The position numbers and the translations under genes were made by a program. The notes beneath the pieces are model-generated. The model was given only the letters and a program-made list of their open reading frames with translations. It had not been told where the DNA came from and did not search any database. Below are positions 8,528-18,100 of a stretch of DNA of 64,000 nucleotides, piece by piece. Numbering within the stretch: position 1 is the stretch's first letter; each line of letters starts with the position of its first letter. Source of the DNA: Sphingomonas sp. MA1305. Lineage in GTDB: Bacteria > Pseudomonadota > Alphaproteobacteria > Sphingomonadales > Sphingomonadaceae. The stretch is from assembly GCF_016107325.1 (NCBI RefSeq), contig NZ_RCVT01000002.1:62001-126000 (forward strand), given 5' to 3'.

Positions 8528-9405
8528 GCGCGCTCGCCGCCCGACCGGGCTCGGCGACGATGCCGGCCGGCCGCCCGACAGAATTCGCGTTCAGCGCCGA
8601 CGACCATCGCCGCATCGCGGACTTCGTCTATGGCGAGGCGGGGATCCTGATGCCCCCGGGCAAGGCGCAGCTTGTCTATGGGCGGCTGGCGCCGCGCGTC
8701 CGCGCCTGCCGGTTGACCAGCTTCGCTGACTATATCGCGCGCATCGATCGCGACGCCGAGGAGCGCCAGCGGGCGATCGACGCGCTGACCACCAACCACA
8801 CCAGCTTCTTCCGCGAGGCGCACCATTTCGACCATTTCCTCGAACATGCCTGGCCTGCGCTCGACGGCCGGCTGGCGGATCGCGGCCGGGTGCGGATCTG
8901 GTCGGCGGCCTGTTCGAGCGGCGAGGAGCCCTATACCCTGCTGATGGCGATGTGCGGGACACAGCGCGGGGTCGGCCAGCGACTGGCGCGCAGCGATTTC
9001 CGCCTGCTCGCCACCGATTTGTCGACCGAGATCCTCGCCGCCGCCGCTGCCGGCCGCTATGCGCCCGACACCGCCAAGACCGTGCCGGAGCCGCTGCGCC
9101 GCACCTGGATGCGCGACGTCGATCATCAGGTCGAGGTCGATCCGTTGCTTCGCGAGCTGTGCGCCTTCCGCAAGCTCAACCTGCTCGAGGATTGGCCGAT
9201 GCGCGGCACGTTCGATGCGATCTTCTGCCGCAACGTCATGATCTATTTCGACGAACCGACCAAGGAGCGGCTGCAGACGCGGCTTGCCGACCGGCTCGCC
9301 CCCGGCGGGTTCCTCTACATCGGCCATTCGGAACGGCTCAGCCCCAGCGTCGCGCCGCGCTTCACCTGCGTCGGCCGCACCACCTTCCAGAAGGTGGCGG
9401 CATGA
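8524..9405 (+). CDS. cheR: chemotaxis protein methyltransferase CheR
   Basis: A 293-residue SAM-dependent glutamate methyltransferase. The N-terminal helical domain is followed by the Rossmann methyltransferase core with SAACSSGEEPYTLLM (SAM-binding), DAIFCRNVMIYFD and GGFLYIGHSERL, all classic CheR signatures. It methylates glutamates on the transducers, which carry xWxxF tails able to tether it. Start and stop both overlap neighbours (ATGA), showing translational coupling with cheA and cheB. Confidence 0.96.
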   Translation: MSALAARPGSATMPAGRPTEFAFSADDHRRIADFVYGEAGILMPPGKAQLVYGRLAPRVRACRLTSFADYIARIDRDAEERQRAIDALTTNHTSFFREAHHFDHFLEHAWPALDGRLADRGRVRIWSAACSSGEEPYTLLMAMCGTQRGVGQRLARSDFRLLATDLSTEILAAAAAGRYAPDTAKTVPEPLRRTWMRDVDHQVEVDPLLRELCAFRKLNLLEDWPMRGTFDAIFCRNVMIYFDEPTKERLQTRLADRLAPGGFLYIGHSERLSPSVAPRFTCVGRTTFQKVAA

Positions 9406-10421
9406 CGATCCGCGCCCTCGTCGTCGACGATTCCCCGACGATGCGCGCGATGATCGCGCACAGCCTGTCGCAGGATGCCGAGATCGAAGTGGTCGGCACC
9501 GCCGACGGGCCCGCCACCGCGCGTGAAATGATCAAGGCGCTCAACCCCGACGTGATCACGCTCGACGTTGAGATGCCGGGGATGAACGGGCTCGAATTCC
9601 TCGACAAGATCATGCGGCTGCGGCCGATGCCGGTGGTCATGCTGTCGACGCTGACCGGCCAGGGCGCGGAAGCGACGATCCGCGCGCTCGAGCTGGGCGC
9701 GTTCGATTGCTACGAAAAGCCCAGCCGCGCCTTCGGCAATCAGCTCGGCGAGGGGCTGAACGCGCTGGTCAAGGCGGCGGCACGGAGCCGCCGGCGCAGC
9801 CGGGCGGTCGCGCCCGCCACGCCGCGAGTCGCCACCGACTTCACCCCGCGCGACGGGGCGGTGATCGCGGTCGGATCGTCGACGGGCGGGGTCGAGGCGC
9901 TGATCGAGCTGCTCTCCGGCTTTCCGGCCAATTGTCCGCCGACGCTGATCGTCCAGCATATGCCGGAACCCTATGTGCCGACCTTCGCGGCGCGGCTGGA
10001 CCGATTGTCCGCGCCGACCGTCTCGGTCGCGCGGTCGGGAGCGCCGCTCGCCGTCGGCCAGGTCTATGTCGCCCCCGGCGGGGCGCAGCATCTCGAACTG
10101 ACCGGTGGCAGCCTGCCGCGCTGCCGCCTGGTCGAGGGACCGAAGATGAGCGGCCACCGCCCGTCGGTCGACCGTCTGTTCCATTCGGTCGCCAAGACGC
10201 ACGGCCGCGACGCCGTGGCGGCGATCCTGACCGGCATGGGCGCCGACGGGGCGGAAGGGATCAAGGCGATCCGCGACGCCGGCGGTCGCACCATCGGCCA
10301 GGACGAGGACAGCTGCGTGGTCTATGGCATGCCGCAGGCCGCCTGGCTGGCCGGCGGGATCGAGGTGCAGCTGTCGCTGCCACGCATCGCCGCGCGGCTG
10401 ATGACGGAGTGCAAGGCATGA
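9402..10421 (+). CDS. cheB: chemotaxis methylesterase/response regulator CheB
   Basis: A 339-residue CheB with a receiver domain (VVDDSPTMR, phospho-acceptor in TLDVEMPGMNG, K in CYEKPS) and a C-terminal methylesterase domain. The catalytic triad is intact: Ser160 in VGSSTGGVEAL, His in IVQHMP and Asp in LTGMGADGAEG. It demethylates and deamidates receptor glutamates when phosphorylated by CheA. The ATG at 9402 overlaps the cheR stop and gives the normal N-terminus; the open frame extends 150 codons upstream without meaning. Compare the second CheB-like gene at 11879. Confidence 0.97.
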   Translation: MTIRALVVDDSPTMRAMIAHSLSQDAEIEVVGTADGPATAREMIKALNPDVITLDVEMPGMNGLEFLDKIMRLRPMPVVMLSTLTGQGAEATIRALELGAFDCYEKPSRAFGNQLGEGLNALVKAAARSRRRSRAVAPATPRVATDFTPRDGAVIAVGSSTGGVEALIELLSGFPANCPPTLIVQHMPEPYVPTFAARLDRLSAPTVSVARSGAPLAVGQVYVAPGGAQHLELTGGSLPRCRLVEGPKMSGHRPSVDRLFHSVAKTHGRDAVAAILTGMGADGAEGIKAIRDAGGRTIGQDEDSCVVYGMPQAAWLAGGIEVQLSLPRIAARLMTECKA

Positions 10422-10978
10422 GCGGCCTGCCCCGCCCCGCCGACGGGCTGGTCCGCATCACCGTGATGCAGGGCGAGACGCGCGTCTCCGACGATCCGCA
10501 GGCGGTGCTGACCACCGTGCTCGGCAGCTGCATCGCCGCCTGCCTGTACGATCCCGTGGTCAAGGTCGGCGGCCTCAACCACTTCCTGCTCGCCGAGCCG
10601 GGCGGCGGCGAGACCGACATGCGTTCCCTGCAACGCTACGGCGTCTATGCGATGGAGGTGCTGATCAACGCGATGCTCGCGATGGGCGCGACGCGCAGCA
10701 ATTTGAAGGCGCGGCTATACGGCGGCGCCTCGCTACGCGACGGCTTCCGCGACATCGGCGCGGCCAATGCGCTGTTCGCCCGCCGCTTCCTGCGCGACGA
10801 GCGGATCGCCCTGGTCGGCGAGGATGTCGGCGGCCATGGCGCGCGCCGCGTCGAATTCCGCCCAACGCTGGGCCTCGCCCGCTGCCGCGTCGCCAGCGAG
10901 CGGCCGGTCGAACGCCCGCGTCTCGTCATCCCGGCCCCCGCCGCGCCCGCCGACCTCGGCGACGTGGAGTTCTTCTGA
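10418..10978 (+). CDS. cheD: chemoreceptor glutamine deamidase CheD
   Basis: A 186-residue CheD. The catalytic Cys is in VLGSCIAACLYD, the His in GGLNHFLLAEPG, and the conserved KARLYGGA follows. It converts specific glutamines in the transducers to methyl-accepting glutamates. The ATG overlaps the cheB stop. The protein extends past the core by about 25 residues and ends in DLGDVEFF, a tail with an aromatic end seen in several alphaproteobacterial CheD proteins. TGATG links it to cheY. Confidence 0.95.
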   Translation: MSGLPRPADGLVRITVMQGETRVSDDPQAVLTTVLGSCIAACLYDPVVKVGGLNHFLLAEPGGGETDMRSLQRYGVYAMEVLINAMLAMGATRSNLKARLYGGASLRDGFRDIGAANALFARRFLRDERIALVGEDVGGHGARRVEFRPTLGLARCRVASERPVERPRLVIPAPAAPADLGDVEFF

Positions 10979-11376
10979 TGGCCACCAACTTCCCCAGCAA
11001 AGGACCAGCTGTGACCAGCACGATCATGACCGTCGACGATTCGCCCAGCATGCGGATGCTGCTGCGCGCGGCTCTGTCCGACCTAGGCTATCAGGTGCTG
11101 GAGGCCGAGGACGGCGTCCAGGCGCTCGAGCGGCTGGACGGCGCCACCCCGGACCTGCTCATCACCGACATCAACATGCCCCGACTCGACGGCTTCGGCT
11201 TGATCGAGCGGGTGCGCGAGCAGGACCAGCATCGCAATCTGCCGATCCTGGTGCTGACCACGGAAAGCTCCGACGAGAAGAAGCAGCGCGCCCGGGCCGC
11301 CGGCGCGACGGGCTGGATCGTCAAGCCCTTCCATCCCGAAAAGCTCGCCGCGGCGATCCGCCGCGTGCTGCACTGA
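10978..11376 (+). CDS. cheY: chemotaxis response regulator CheY
   Basis: A single-domain receiver of 132 residues: acidic pocket in TVDDSPSMR, phospho-Asp in LLITDINMPRLDGF, Thr/Thr in LVLTTES and Lys in IVKPFHP. No output domain follows, so it acts by binding a target such as the flagellar switch, or as a phosphate sink. The ATG shares a base with the cheD stop (TGATG). A GTG at 11011 would remove eleven N-terminal residues and gives a more usual CheY length, so the start is not settled. Confidence 0.94.
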   Translation: MATNFPSKGPAVTSTIMTVDDSPSMRMLLRAALSDLGYQVLEAEDGVQALERLDGATPDLLITDINMPRLDGFGLIERVREQDQHRNLPILVLTTESSDEKKQRARAAGATGWIVKPFHPEKLAAAIRRVLH

Positions 11377-11400
11377 CCTTCCGCCTTCGAGGAGCCTTTC

Positions 11401-11844
11401 ATGCCCCGCCAGCTCATTACCTTCCAGATCGGCGACCAGGTGCTCGGCGTCGACATTATGGCGATCCGCGAGATCCGCGCCTGGTCGCCGGCGACGCCGC
11501 TGCCGAACGTGCCGGCGCATGTCCGCGGCGTCGTCAATCTGCGCGGCGTCGTCCTGCCGGTGCTCGACCTCAGCCACCGGCTGGGTTGGGGCGTGACCGA
11601 TCCGTCGTCGCGCCACGTCATCATCGTCGTAAAAATCGGTGAGCAATTACAGGGTCTTATCGTCGACGCCGTTAACGACATCGTGACTGTTCCCGACGAC
11701 GGTATGCAACCGCTGCCCGATCTCGGCGACACGCCGGCGGCAAGCTATCTGGAGGGGCTGGCGACGATCGACCAGCGGCTGATCCTGGTGCTTGCGCTGG
11801 AACGCCTGATCGACAGCAGCACCGATTATGCCGAGTTCGCCTGA
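11401..11844 (+). CDS. cheW: chemotaxis coupling protein CheW
   Basis: A 147-residue CheW: one SH3-like CheW domain with ITFQIGDQVLGVDIMAIREI at the N-terminus, VRGVVNLRGVVLPVLDLSHRLG in the middle and GLIVDAVNDIVTVP later. It links transducers to CheA in the array. It lies 24 bp after cheY with a GAGGAG ribosome site and belongs to the same operon. Confidence 0.95.
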   Translation: MPRQLITFQIGDQVLGVDIMAIREIRAWSPATPLPNVPAHVRGVVNLRGVVLPVLDLSHRLGWGVTDPSSRHVIIVVKIGEQLQGLIVDAVNDIVTVPDDGMQPLPDLGDTPAASYLEGLATIDQRLILVLALERLIDSSTDYAEFA

Positions 11845-11878
11845 CCTCTTACCGTACGTGTGAAGGAACACCCTCGTC

Positions 11879-12886
11879 ATGGCCGCCGCCACCAAGGTTC
11901 TCGTCGTCGATGATTCGCTGACGATGCGGGCGCTTCTCTCCGGGGCGCTGGAGCGCATCCCCAACGTCGTCGTGGTCGGTTCGGCCGACGGCGCCGACGA
12001 AGCGCGCCAGATGGTCGAGAACCTGCGCCCCGACGTGATGACGCTCGACGTCGAGATGCCCGGCATGAGCGGCCTCGAATATCTGGCGGAGATCATGGAA
12101 AAGCGGCCGATGCCGGTGATCATGTTCTCGACCCGTACCGAGGCGGGGGCAGAGGCGTCGATCCAGGCGCTGCGCCTGGGCGCGATCGACTGTTTCCCCA
12201 AGCCCAAGGTCGCCGTCGCCGCGGAGTTCGACAAGATCCTCGCCAAGCTTGGCAAGCGGATCAAGGCCGCCAAGGGCGCCGCGGTCCGTTCCGCCGCCGC
12301 CAAGGCGCCGCCGGCGCCGCCGCTCGACTGGAACGGCCGGCTGGTCGCGATCGGCGCCGAGGCATCGAGCACCCAGGCGATGTTCGACCTGTTCGGGACC
12401 TTCCCCGCCAATTGCCCGCCAACGATCGTCGTCCAGCATCTCGGCAACGGCCTCGCCGCGACGCTGATCGACAAATTGGGGGCGGAGATCGCGCCCAGGA
12501 TCGTGCTGGCGGAAGACGGCATGGCGATCGAGCAGGGCACCATCTACCTCGCCGCACCGGGCGATACGCATGTCGTCGTCGATGGCTGGCCGAACGGCAA
12601 GCTGCGCCTGCTGCCCCGCGATCCGGTCGCCGGCGAGCGGCCGTCGATCTCGATCCTGTTCGCGTCGGTCGCCAAGGCGTGCGGCACGGAAGCGATCGGA
12701 CTGGTGCTCGGCGCCGACGGCGAGGACGGCGACGCCGGCGTCCGCGCGCTGCAGGGCGGCGGCAGCTACAGCATCATCCCGGCCGAGAACCGCGCCGACG
12801 GTTTCACGCTGCAGCGCAAGCTCGCGAGCCAGCCGGTGCCCGCCGACCAGCTGTCGAAGAGCATCCTCAAACTGTGCCAGCGCTGA
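11879..12886 (+). CDS. CheB-like response regulator with degenerate methylesterase domain
   Basis: A 335-residue protein colinear with CheB. The receiver is intact (VVDDSLTMR, TLDVEMPGMSG, CFPKPK). The C-terminal half aligns with methylesterase domains (TFPANCPPTIVVQH is almost identical to the CheB at 9402), with His187 in VVQHLG and an Asp at about 283 retained. The nucleophile is lost: where CheB has GSSTGG this protein has GAEASS, placing Glu161 at the serine position, and LTGMGADG is replaced by LGADGEDG. It should bind phosphoryl groups but not hydrolyse methyl esters. It may compete with CheB for CheA or receptor tails. It is cotranscribed with cheW (34 bp gap). Confidence 0.88.
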   Translation: MAAATKVLVVDDSLTMRALLSGALERIPNVVVVGSADGADEARQMVENLRPDVMTLDVEMPGMSGLEYLAEIMEKRPMPVIMFSTRTEAGAEASIQALRLGAIDCFPKPKVAVAAEFDKILAKLGKRIKAAKGAAVRSAAAKAPPAPPLDWNGRLVAIGAEASSTQAMFDLFGTFPANCPPTIVVQHLGNGLAATLIDKLGAEIAPRIVLAEDGMAIEQGTIYLAAPGDTHVVVDGWPNGKLRLLPRDPVAGERPSISILFASVAKACGTEAIGLVLGADGEDGDAGVRALQGGGSYSIIPAENRADGFTLQRKLASQPVPADQLSKSILKLCQR

Positions 12887-13272
12887 CCGTGGCCACTGCC
12901 TGGCCCAATCCCGCCCCGGCGGCAGCGGCAGCGGCAGCGGCAGCCGTGGCGCCGATCGACGGCGTCGAGCCGGCGCTGGCGCTGGCGCTGGCCGACGGGC
13001 TGGTGGAGCTGACGCAATCGCTGTCCGACCTCGCCTTCGACCTGGGCGGGGACCCAGACACGCTGCGCCGGCATATGCACAGCCTGCAGGCGTTCGATCG
13101 CATCACCCAGGCCCAATTAGCAATCGCCGACGTGCTGCGCTCCACCGCGCCGGCCGAACAGCGCGTTGCCGCGATCACTTTGGAAAGCTTGGCGTACGAC
13201 CTCACAGCAAAGTTGCAGGCATATCGCGATCGGCAGGCAGAAGATTCCGGCAGCATCACTGACGACCCTTGA
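12874..13272 (+). CDS. uncharacterised Ala-rich helical protein ending the che operon
   Basis: About 132 residues from GTG 12874, which overlaps the end of the CheB-like gene, or 127 from GTG 12889. The start has a run of nine alanines coded by a GGCAGC hexanucleotide repeat (about 12919-12944). The rest is predicted helical (LADGLVELTQSLSDLAFDLG, HMHSLQAFDRITQAQLAIAD, ITLESLAYDLTAKLQAYRD). I do not recognise a family. A QxFDRITQ-like element is vaguely like the helical motif of CheZ-type phosphatases, but this is only a resemblance. Coupling to the CheB-like gene suggests a chemotaxis role. Confidence 0.65.
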   Translation: MPALTVATAWPNPAPAAAAAAAAAVAPIDGVEPALALALADGLVELTQSLSDLAFDLGGDPDTLRRHMHSLQAFDRITQAQLAIADVLRSTAPAEQRVAAITLESLAYDLTAKLQAYRDRQAEDSGSITDDP

Positions 13273-13318
13273 TTTCGTTGCTTCGCTGCGTATGGCCTGT
13301 GCGGGGAGGCCAAAAACA

Positions 13319-13774
13319 ATGGGCGTGAGCGAAAGCAGCTATCTTGCCGCCGCGAAGGGGCGGGACACCGGTAGCATCGACGGGGTCAACGGTGCCGATC
13401 TGAACGACGAGGACAACCGTCTCGTTGAACTCGCCGGGGGTATCCTCGCCTCGCGGCGCAAATTGGCGACGCGCTTCGATCCCGCGCTGTTCGCCAATCC
13501 CGGCATGGACATCATGCTGTTCCTGTTCGCCAGCGGCATCCATGGCGCGACGGTGACGACCAATGCCTGCTCCGCCGCGGCCGGCGTGCCGCGGACCACG
13601 GCGCTGCGCTGGATCAAGCTGCTGCAGGACCGCGGCCTGGTTGAGGGCAGCGACGACGCCGCCGACCGGCGGGTAACGATGCTGGCGCTGACCGGGACGG
13701 GTCGCGACACGCTGCGCGACTGGCTCAACGAAATCATCGAGGCGCATCCGACCGTCGCGGCGATGCGCGGCTGA
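13319..13774 (+). CDS. MarR-like winged-helix regulator
   Basis: A 151-residue protein with a winged-helix fold: NACSAAAGVPRTTALRWIKLLQDRGLVEGSDDAADRRV contains a helix-turn-helix (about residues 75-110) and a wing with DRR, as in MarR/PadR relatives. The ATG at 13319 is preceded by GGGGAGG at good spacing; the frame is open upstream but without signals. Transcribed in the same direction as the che genes, 46 bp downstream of them. Target unknown. Confidence 0.75.
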   Translation: MGVSESSYLAAAKGRDTGSIDGVNGADLNDEDNRLVELAGGILASRRKLATRFDPALFANPGMDIMLFLFASGIHGATVTTNACSAAAGVPRTTALRWIKLLQDRGLVEGSDDAADRRVTMLALTGTGRDTLRDWLNEIIEAHPTVAAMRG

Positions 13775-13924
13775 ACACCGGCGGCGTGTCCCGGACGCAG
13801 CCGCCATCCACCGCTGCGCATCACCCTGACGCGTGCCGCCTCGCGCGCCAGCGATACCGGTCCGGCCTTGCCCTCCTGTAGTTCGGTGGCAGGAGGATGA
13901 GGCCACCGTCGATCGTCGCAATGT
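13775..13924. other. intergenic gap between convergent genes
   Basis: About 150 bp between the winged-helix gene (+) and the small gene on the minus strand. I see no gene, no strong hairpin and no repeat here. Confidence 0.5.
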
Positions 13925-14152
13925 TCAGCCGGTCACCACCGGATGCCGCGCGCGCAGCGTGTCGGCGACGCGCTCCACCTCACCCGTCGCGGCCGCCGAT
14001 CCGGACGGCGTCACGCTCCAGTTGCAATGCGGATGGGTGTCGAGCGGATAGACCTTCACGTCGCCGACGACGAGTCGCCAGTGACGGCGCGTACCGCCCG
14101 CCTCCTTGACGAGGGTCGAGAGGAACAGGTCGTGGAGATCGCCGCTGGTCAT
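13925..14152 (-). CDS. conserved-looking small protein, 75 residues
   Basis: A 75-residue reading frame with protein-like composition: VKEAGGTRRHWRLVVGDVKV and DTHPHCNWSVTPSG, where the HPHCNW cluster looks like a conserved core. No signal peptide or membrane segment. I recall similar short orphan proteins in sphingomonads but cannot name a family. It is 42 bp downstream of the esterase start region's opposite end, on the same strand as the uronate genes; it may be an independent gene. Confidence 0.6.
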   Translation of the reverse strand: MTSGDLHDLFLSTLVKEAGGTRRHWRLVVGDVKVYPLDTHPHCNWSVTPSGSAAATGEVERVADTLRARHPVVTG

Positions 14153-14194
14153 GCCGCGCCAGATAGGGCGGCGGCGGCGAAAGTCACCCCGCGC

Positions 14195-15181
14195 CTATCC
14201 CAGACCATGGCTCCGCGCCCAGGCGACGAACAATTCGGGCCAGATCGCCGCGGGCTTCCCCGCCGCGCCGCGTAGGCCGAAGCCATGACCGCCCTGCTCG
14301 AACAGATGCGTCTCGACGGGCACCCCCGCCGCCTTCAGCGCCGCGCGCATCCGCACGCTATTCTCCACCGGCACGGTCTGGTCGTCCTCGGCATGGACCA
14401 GGAACGTCGGCGGCGTTTGCGCCGAGACGTTGTTGGCGGTGCTGTGCGCCGCCTCCAGCGCCGGGCTCGCGTCCTTGCCGAGCAACAGCTCGCGCGAACC
14501 GGCATGCGCCAGCGGCAGCGTCATCGACTGGACGGCATAGATGGGCGCGGCGATGTCGGGCCGCGCACTGCCGCGGTCGGCGGTATCGACCGGCGCATAG
14601 ACCTGTGCAGCGAAGCGAGTCGCGAGATCGCCGCACAGATGCCCACCCGCCGAAAAGCCCATTGCGCCGACCCGGTCAGACCGAATGCCATAACGATCCG
14701 CCCGCGCGCGGATCAGCCGCATCGCGCGCTGCGCATCGGCCAGCGGCACGTCCTGACGGTTTGCCCAGCCCTCGCCCGGCAGGCGGTAGAAAAGGACGAA
14801 GACCGTCCAGCCGCGCGCGGCCAGCAGCCGGCCGATCTCATAGCCTTCCTTGTCGATCGCCATGCGCGCATAGCCGCCGCCGGGCATCACCAGCAGCGCC
14901 AATCCGTTCGCCGTCGCCGGTCGGAACACGGCGAGGCGCGGCCGGGTGACGCCCATCACCATCCGGTCGTGGAAGGCGGGATCCTTGCTCCGCTCCGTCG
15001 TCACCTCGGTCGGCGGATTGGCCGGCAGGCCCGGCGCCGTGCCGGGCCAGAGGTCGATCGTCTCGGACGGATCGCCCGCCATCGGCCCGGCCGGTGCGCG
15101 TGGCGCCGGGGTCTGCGCGACCGCCCGCCCCGCCAGGCCTGCGGCCAGTGTCGCGATCAGGGCCTGGCGGCGGTCGAGCAT
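14195..15181 (-). CDS. exported alpha/beta-hydrolase, acetyl-xylan-esterase-like
   Basis: A 328-residue hydrolase with an N-terminal export signal (RRQALIATLAAGLAGRAVAQ; the twin Arg suggests Tat). The oxyanion segment is VMPGGGYARM, the nucleophile elbow GFSAGGHL (Ser about residue 188), with acid and His near VHAEDDQTVP and GGHGFG. This is the BD-FAE/xylan-esterase-like family that deacylates polysaccharides. It ends the minus-strand run next to the TonB receptor (11 bp gap), so it probably removes acyl groups from oligouronides in the periplasm. Confidence 0.85.
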   Translation of the reverse strand: MLDRRQALIATLAAGLAGRAVAQTPAPRAPAGPMAGDPSETIDLWPGTAPGLPANPPTEVTTERSKDPAFHDRMVMGVTRPRLAVFRPATANGLALLVMPGGGYARMAIDKEGYEIGRLLAARGWTVFVLFYRLPGEGWANRQDVPLADAQRAMRLIRARADRYGIRSDRVGAMGFSAGGHLCGDLATRFAAQVYAPVDTADRGSARPDIAAPIYAVQSMTLPLAHAGSRELLLGKDASPALEAAHSTANNVSAQTPPTFLVHAEDDQTVPVENSVRMRAALKAAGVPVETHLFEQGGHGFGLRGAAGKPAAIWPELFVAWARSHGLG

Positions 15182-15192
15182 CCTCGTGTCCC

Positions 15193-18100
15193 TTACATCT
15201 TGAAGCGCGCACCCATCAGGAACGTGCGGCCGAAGTGGTTGTACTCGTAATTGCGGTTCGCATACAGGTCGGTGTACCGGCTGCGATAATTGTCGGTGAG
15301 GTTGGTGCCTTCCAGCGACAGTTCGAAGTTCTGCGTGATCTTGTAGCGGAACGAGGCGTCGACGTTGATCGTCTCGTTATAGCCTTCGAACAGGTTGCCC
15401 GTCGCCGATGCGCCGTCGATATAGGGGCTGCGATAGCTGACCGAGCCGCGCGCCGAGAAGCGCTTGTCCTCATAATAGAGCGTGCCGTTATAGGCGCGCT
15501 TCGACAGGCCGTAGAGAGTCTCGGTCCGCGTCGTGTTGGGCAAAGCACCCAACGCCCCGCTCGGCCGGGTGATGCCCGTCGCCGGCCCGCCCTGCGTATA
15601 GGTCGCGCTCGAATCGACGAAGGTCGCATTGGCAAGGAAGCCGAAGTTGCGCAGGAAGCCCGGCAGGAAGCGGAAGGTCGACTGCAGTGCGATCTCGATG
15701 CCCTTCAGCGACGCACCCGTGCCGTTGACCGGCGAGGTGATCTGCCACAGCTGCCCTTCCGGATTGAGCGCCGCCGGCGAGCTCGCCGGGATGACGCCGA
15801 GCGGCAGGCCCGTCGAAGCGAAGGTGCCGCTACGCGTCGCCGACACCGGGAAGCTCTGGATGTTCTTCTTGAACAGCGCGACCGAGAAGATCGACTGCGG
15901 CGCGAAATACCATTCGCCCGACAGGTCGAAGGCGGTGGCGCGGAACGGGTCGAGCTGCGGGTTGCCGAAGTTGACGCGATAGTTGAACCCGTCGACCGAC
16001 CCGCCCGGGGTCAGGCTGCCCAGGCTCGGCCGGGTGATCACCTTGGCGATCGCACCGCGGATGATGACGTCCTTGGCCGGGAAGAAGGCGACGTTCATCG
16101 CCGGCAGCCAGTCGTCATAGGTCCGCTCGATCGTCACCGGCGTGTTGGTGGTGACGCCATTGGCGGTGGTCGAGGTCAGGCCGGTCGACTTCTGCAGCGT
16201 GTGGACATAGCGCATGCCGGCATTGGCGGCATAGCGCAGGCCCAGGATGTCGCCCTTGACGTCGAATTCGGCATAGCCGCCGCTGACCTCTTCCGACACG
16301 CTGCGCGTATCGCCGACGGTGACGGTCGGCGTGCGGCTGTACAGGCCGGTATATTGCGCGGCCGCGCCGATGTTGGGGATCAGGAACTGCGTCGTGGTGC
16401 CGTTCGGCTGGCCGGCGTCGGGCAGGGTGAACAGCTCGCCCAGATTGGTCGCCGGAAAGCCGTAGACACCAGTCGGGCCGATGTTGGTGTTGGGCGTGCA
16501 GGTGATCGTGCCGAGCACGACGTCACGGCCGCCGGCGTTCGGGCAGACCACGGCGTCGCGCGCGAACGCCTTGGTGTTGAACGAGAACCGCCGCCACAGC
16601 GCGCCCGACTTGATCTGGAAGCCGTCGGTGACGTCCCATTCGGTGCGCAGCTGCGCGGTGCGGAAGTCGTTGACCGTCTCCGACGGCCGGTCGCGGATTT
16701 CGGCGAGCTGGAAGTTGGCCGGATCGGTGACGCTGGTGCCGAAGCTGATCAGCGGCTGCTTCATGTTGGTATAGTCGTAGCGGAAGTTCTGCGCGTCGCG
16801 GTCGTCGAATACGAACGTTGTCTCGACCGGGATCGTCGCGTCCGACTTGGAATAGCCGCCGAGCAGCGTGAACCGGAACTTGTCCGTCACGTCCTGATCC
16901 CAGCTGCCGCCGATCTGGTAGAATTCGGTCTGCGACTGGCGCAGATAATGTTCGGTGCGGACATAGGCGTCGTTGATCGTCGCCGCGACCAGATTGTTGT
17001 TGGCGTCGATGGTGTAGTTGCTGATATCCATCTGCCGCTCGTTGGAGCGCAGCAGCACCTCGCCCCACTTCTCTTCACGCGTCTCCTTGAAGCGCGAATA
17101 GAGGCCGTCGATCGAGATCTTGGTGGAATCGGTGGGCGCGAACTGGATGCTGCCGGTCAGGCCCAGCCGCTCGCGGTCGTGCCGCACCGAACCGTAGCGC
17201 GGGATGCGCGGATGGAAGGCGAGCGCGACCTGGTCGCAGGCGCTGCCCACTGCCGCCGTATAGGTGCCGCCGCGATTCGGCGCGCTGAAGCACGGCGTGC
17301 CGTTGACCGAATCGAACACGCCCTGCGCCCAGCGCGTCGTGTTGTTGCCGAGCTCGAAATTGTTGGTCTTCTGATAGGCCGCCGACACCGACACGCCGAA
17401 CGTGCCGGCATCGTTCTTGTACGACAGCAGCCCGGCAAGGCGCGGCCCCCAGTTCTTCGACAGGTCGTTGTAGCTCGCCTGTCCGGACAGCACGCCGGTG
17501 AAGCCGGTCTTGCCACCCAGCGGATTGCCGGTGTTGAGATCGACCACCGCGCCCAGCGACCCTTCGTCGAGGCTCGCCTCGGCGGTCTTGTGGACGACGA
17601 TCGAGTTGAACAGCTCGGACGCGAAGACGTTGAAGTCGAAGGCGCGATCGCGGTTCGACGAGGCGCCGTCGGTCGACGTCGCGACCGTCTCCAGTCCGTT
17701 GACGCGGACCCGCGTGAATTGGGCGCCGAGGCCGCGGACGGTGATCGCACGACCTTCACCGGCGTCGCGCTGGATCGAGATGCCCGGGATGCGCTGCAGC
17801 GATTCGGCGAGATTCTGGTCGGGGAATTTGGCGATGTCCTCGGCGACGATCGCATCGACCGATCCGACCGCCTCGCGCTTGACGTTGAGCGCGGCGTCGA
17901 GCGAGCGGCGGAAGCCGGTGACGACGATGTCCGGGCCGCTGTCGGCGGCGGCCTGCGGCGCATCGGCGGGAGTGCCGTCGGGGTTGCGCACATCGGCGCC
18001 GGTATCCTGCGGCGCGTCACCGGGCACCACCGCGGTCTGCGCCGGGGCCGGATCGACGTGCGGCGGCTGGCCCGGCGTCGCCGTCTGCGGGATCTGCGCC

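Noticed and set aside
12919..12944. Phase-variable repeat (GGCAGC array)
   Set aside because: The unit is six bases, so copy changes keep the frame; length variation is possible but not on/off switching.
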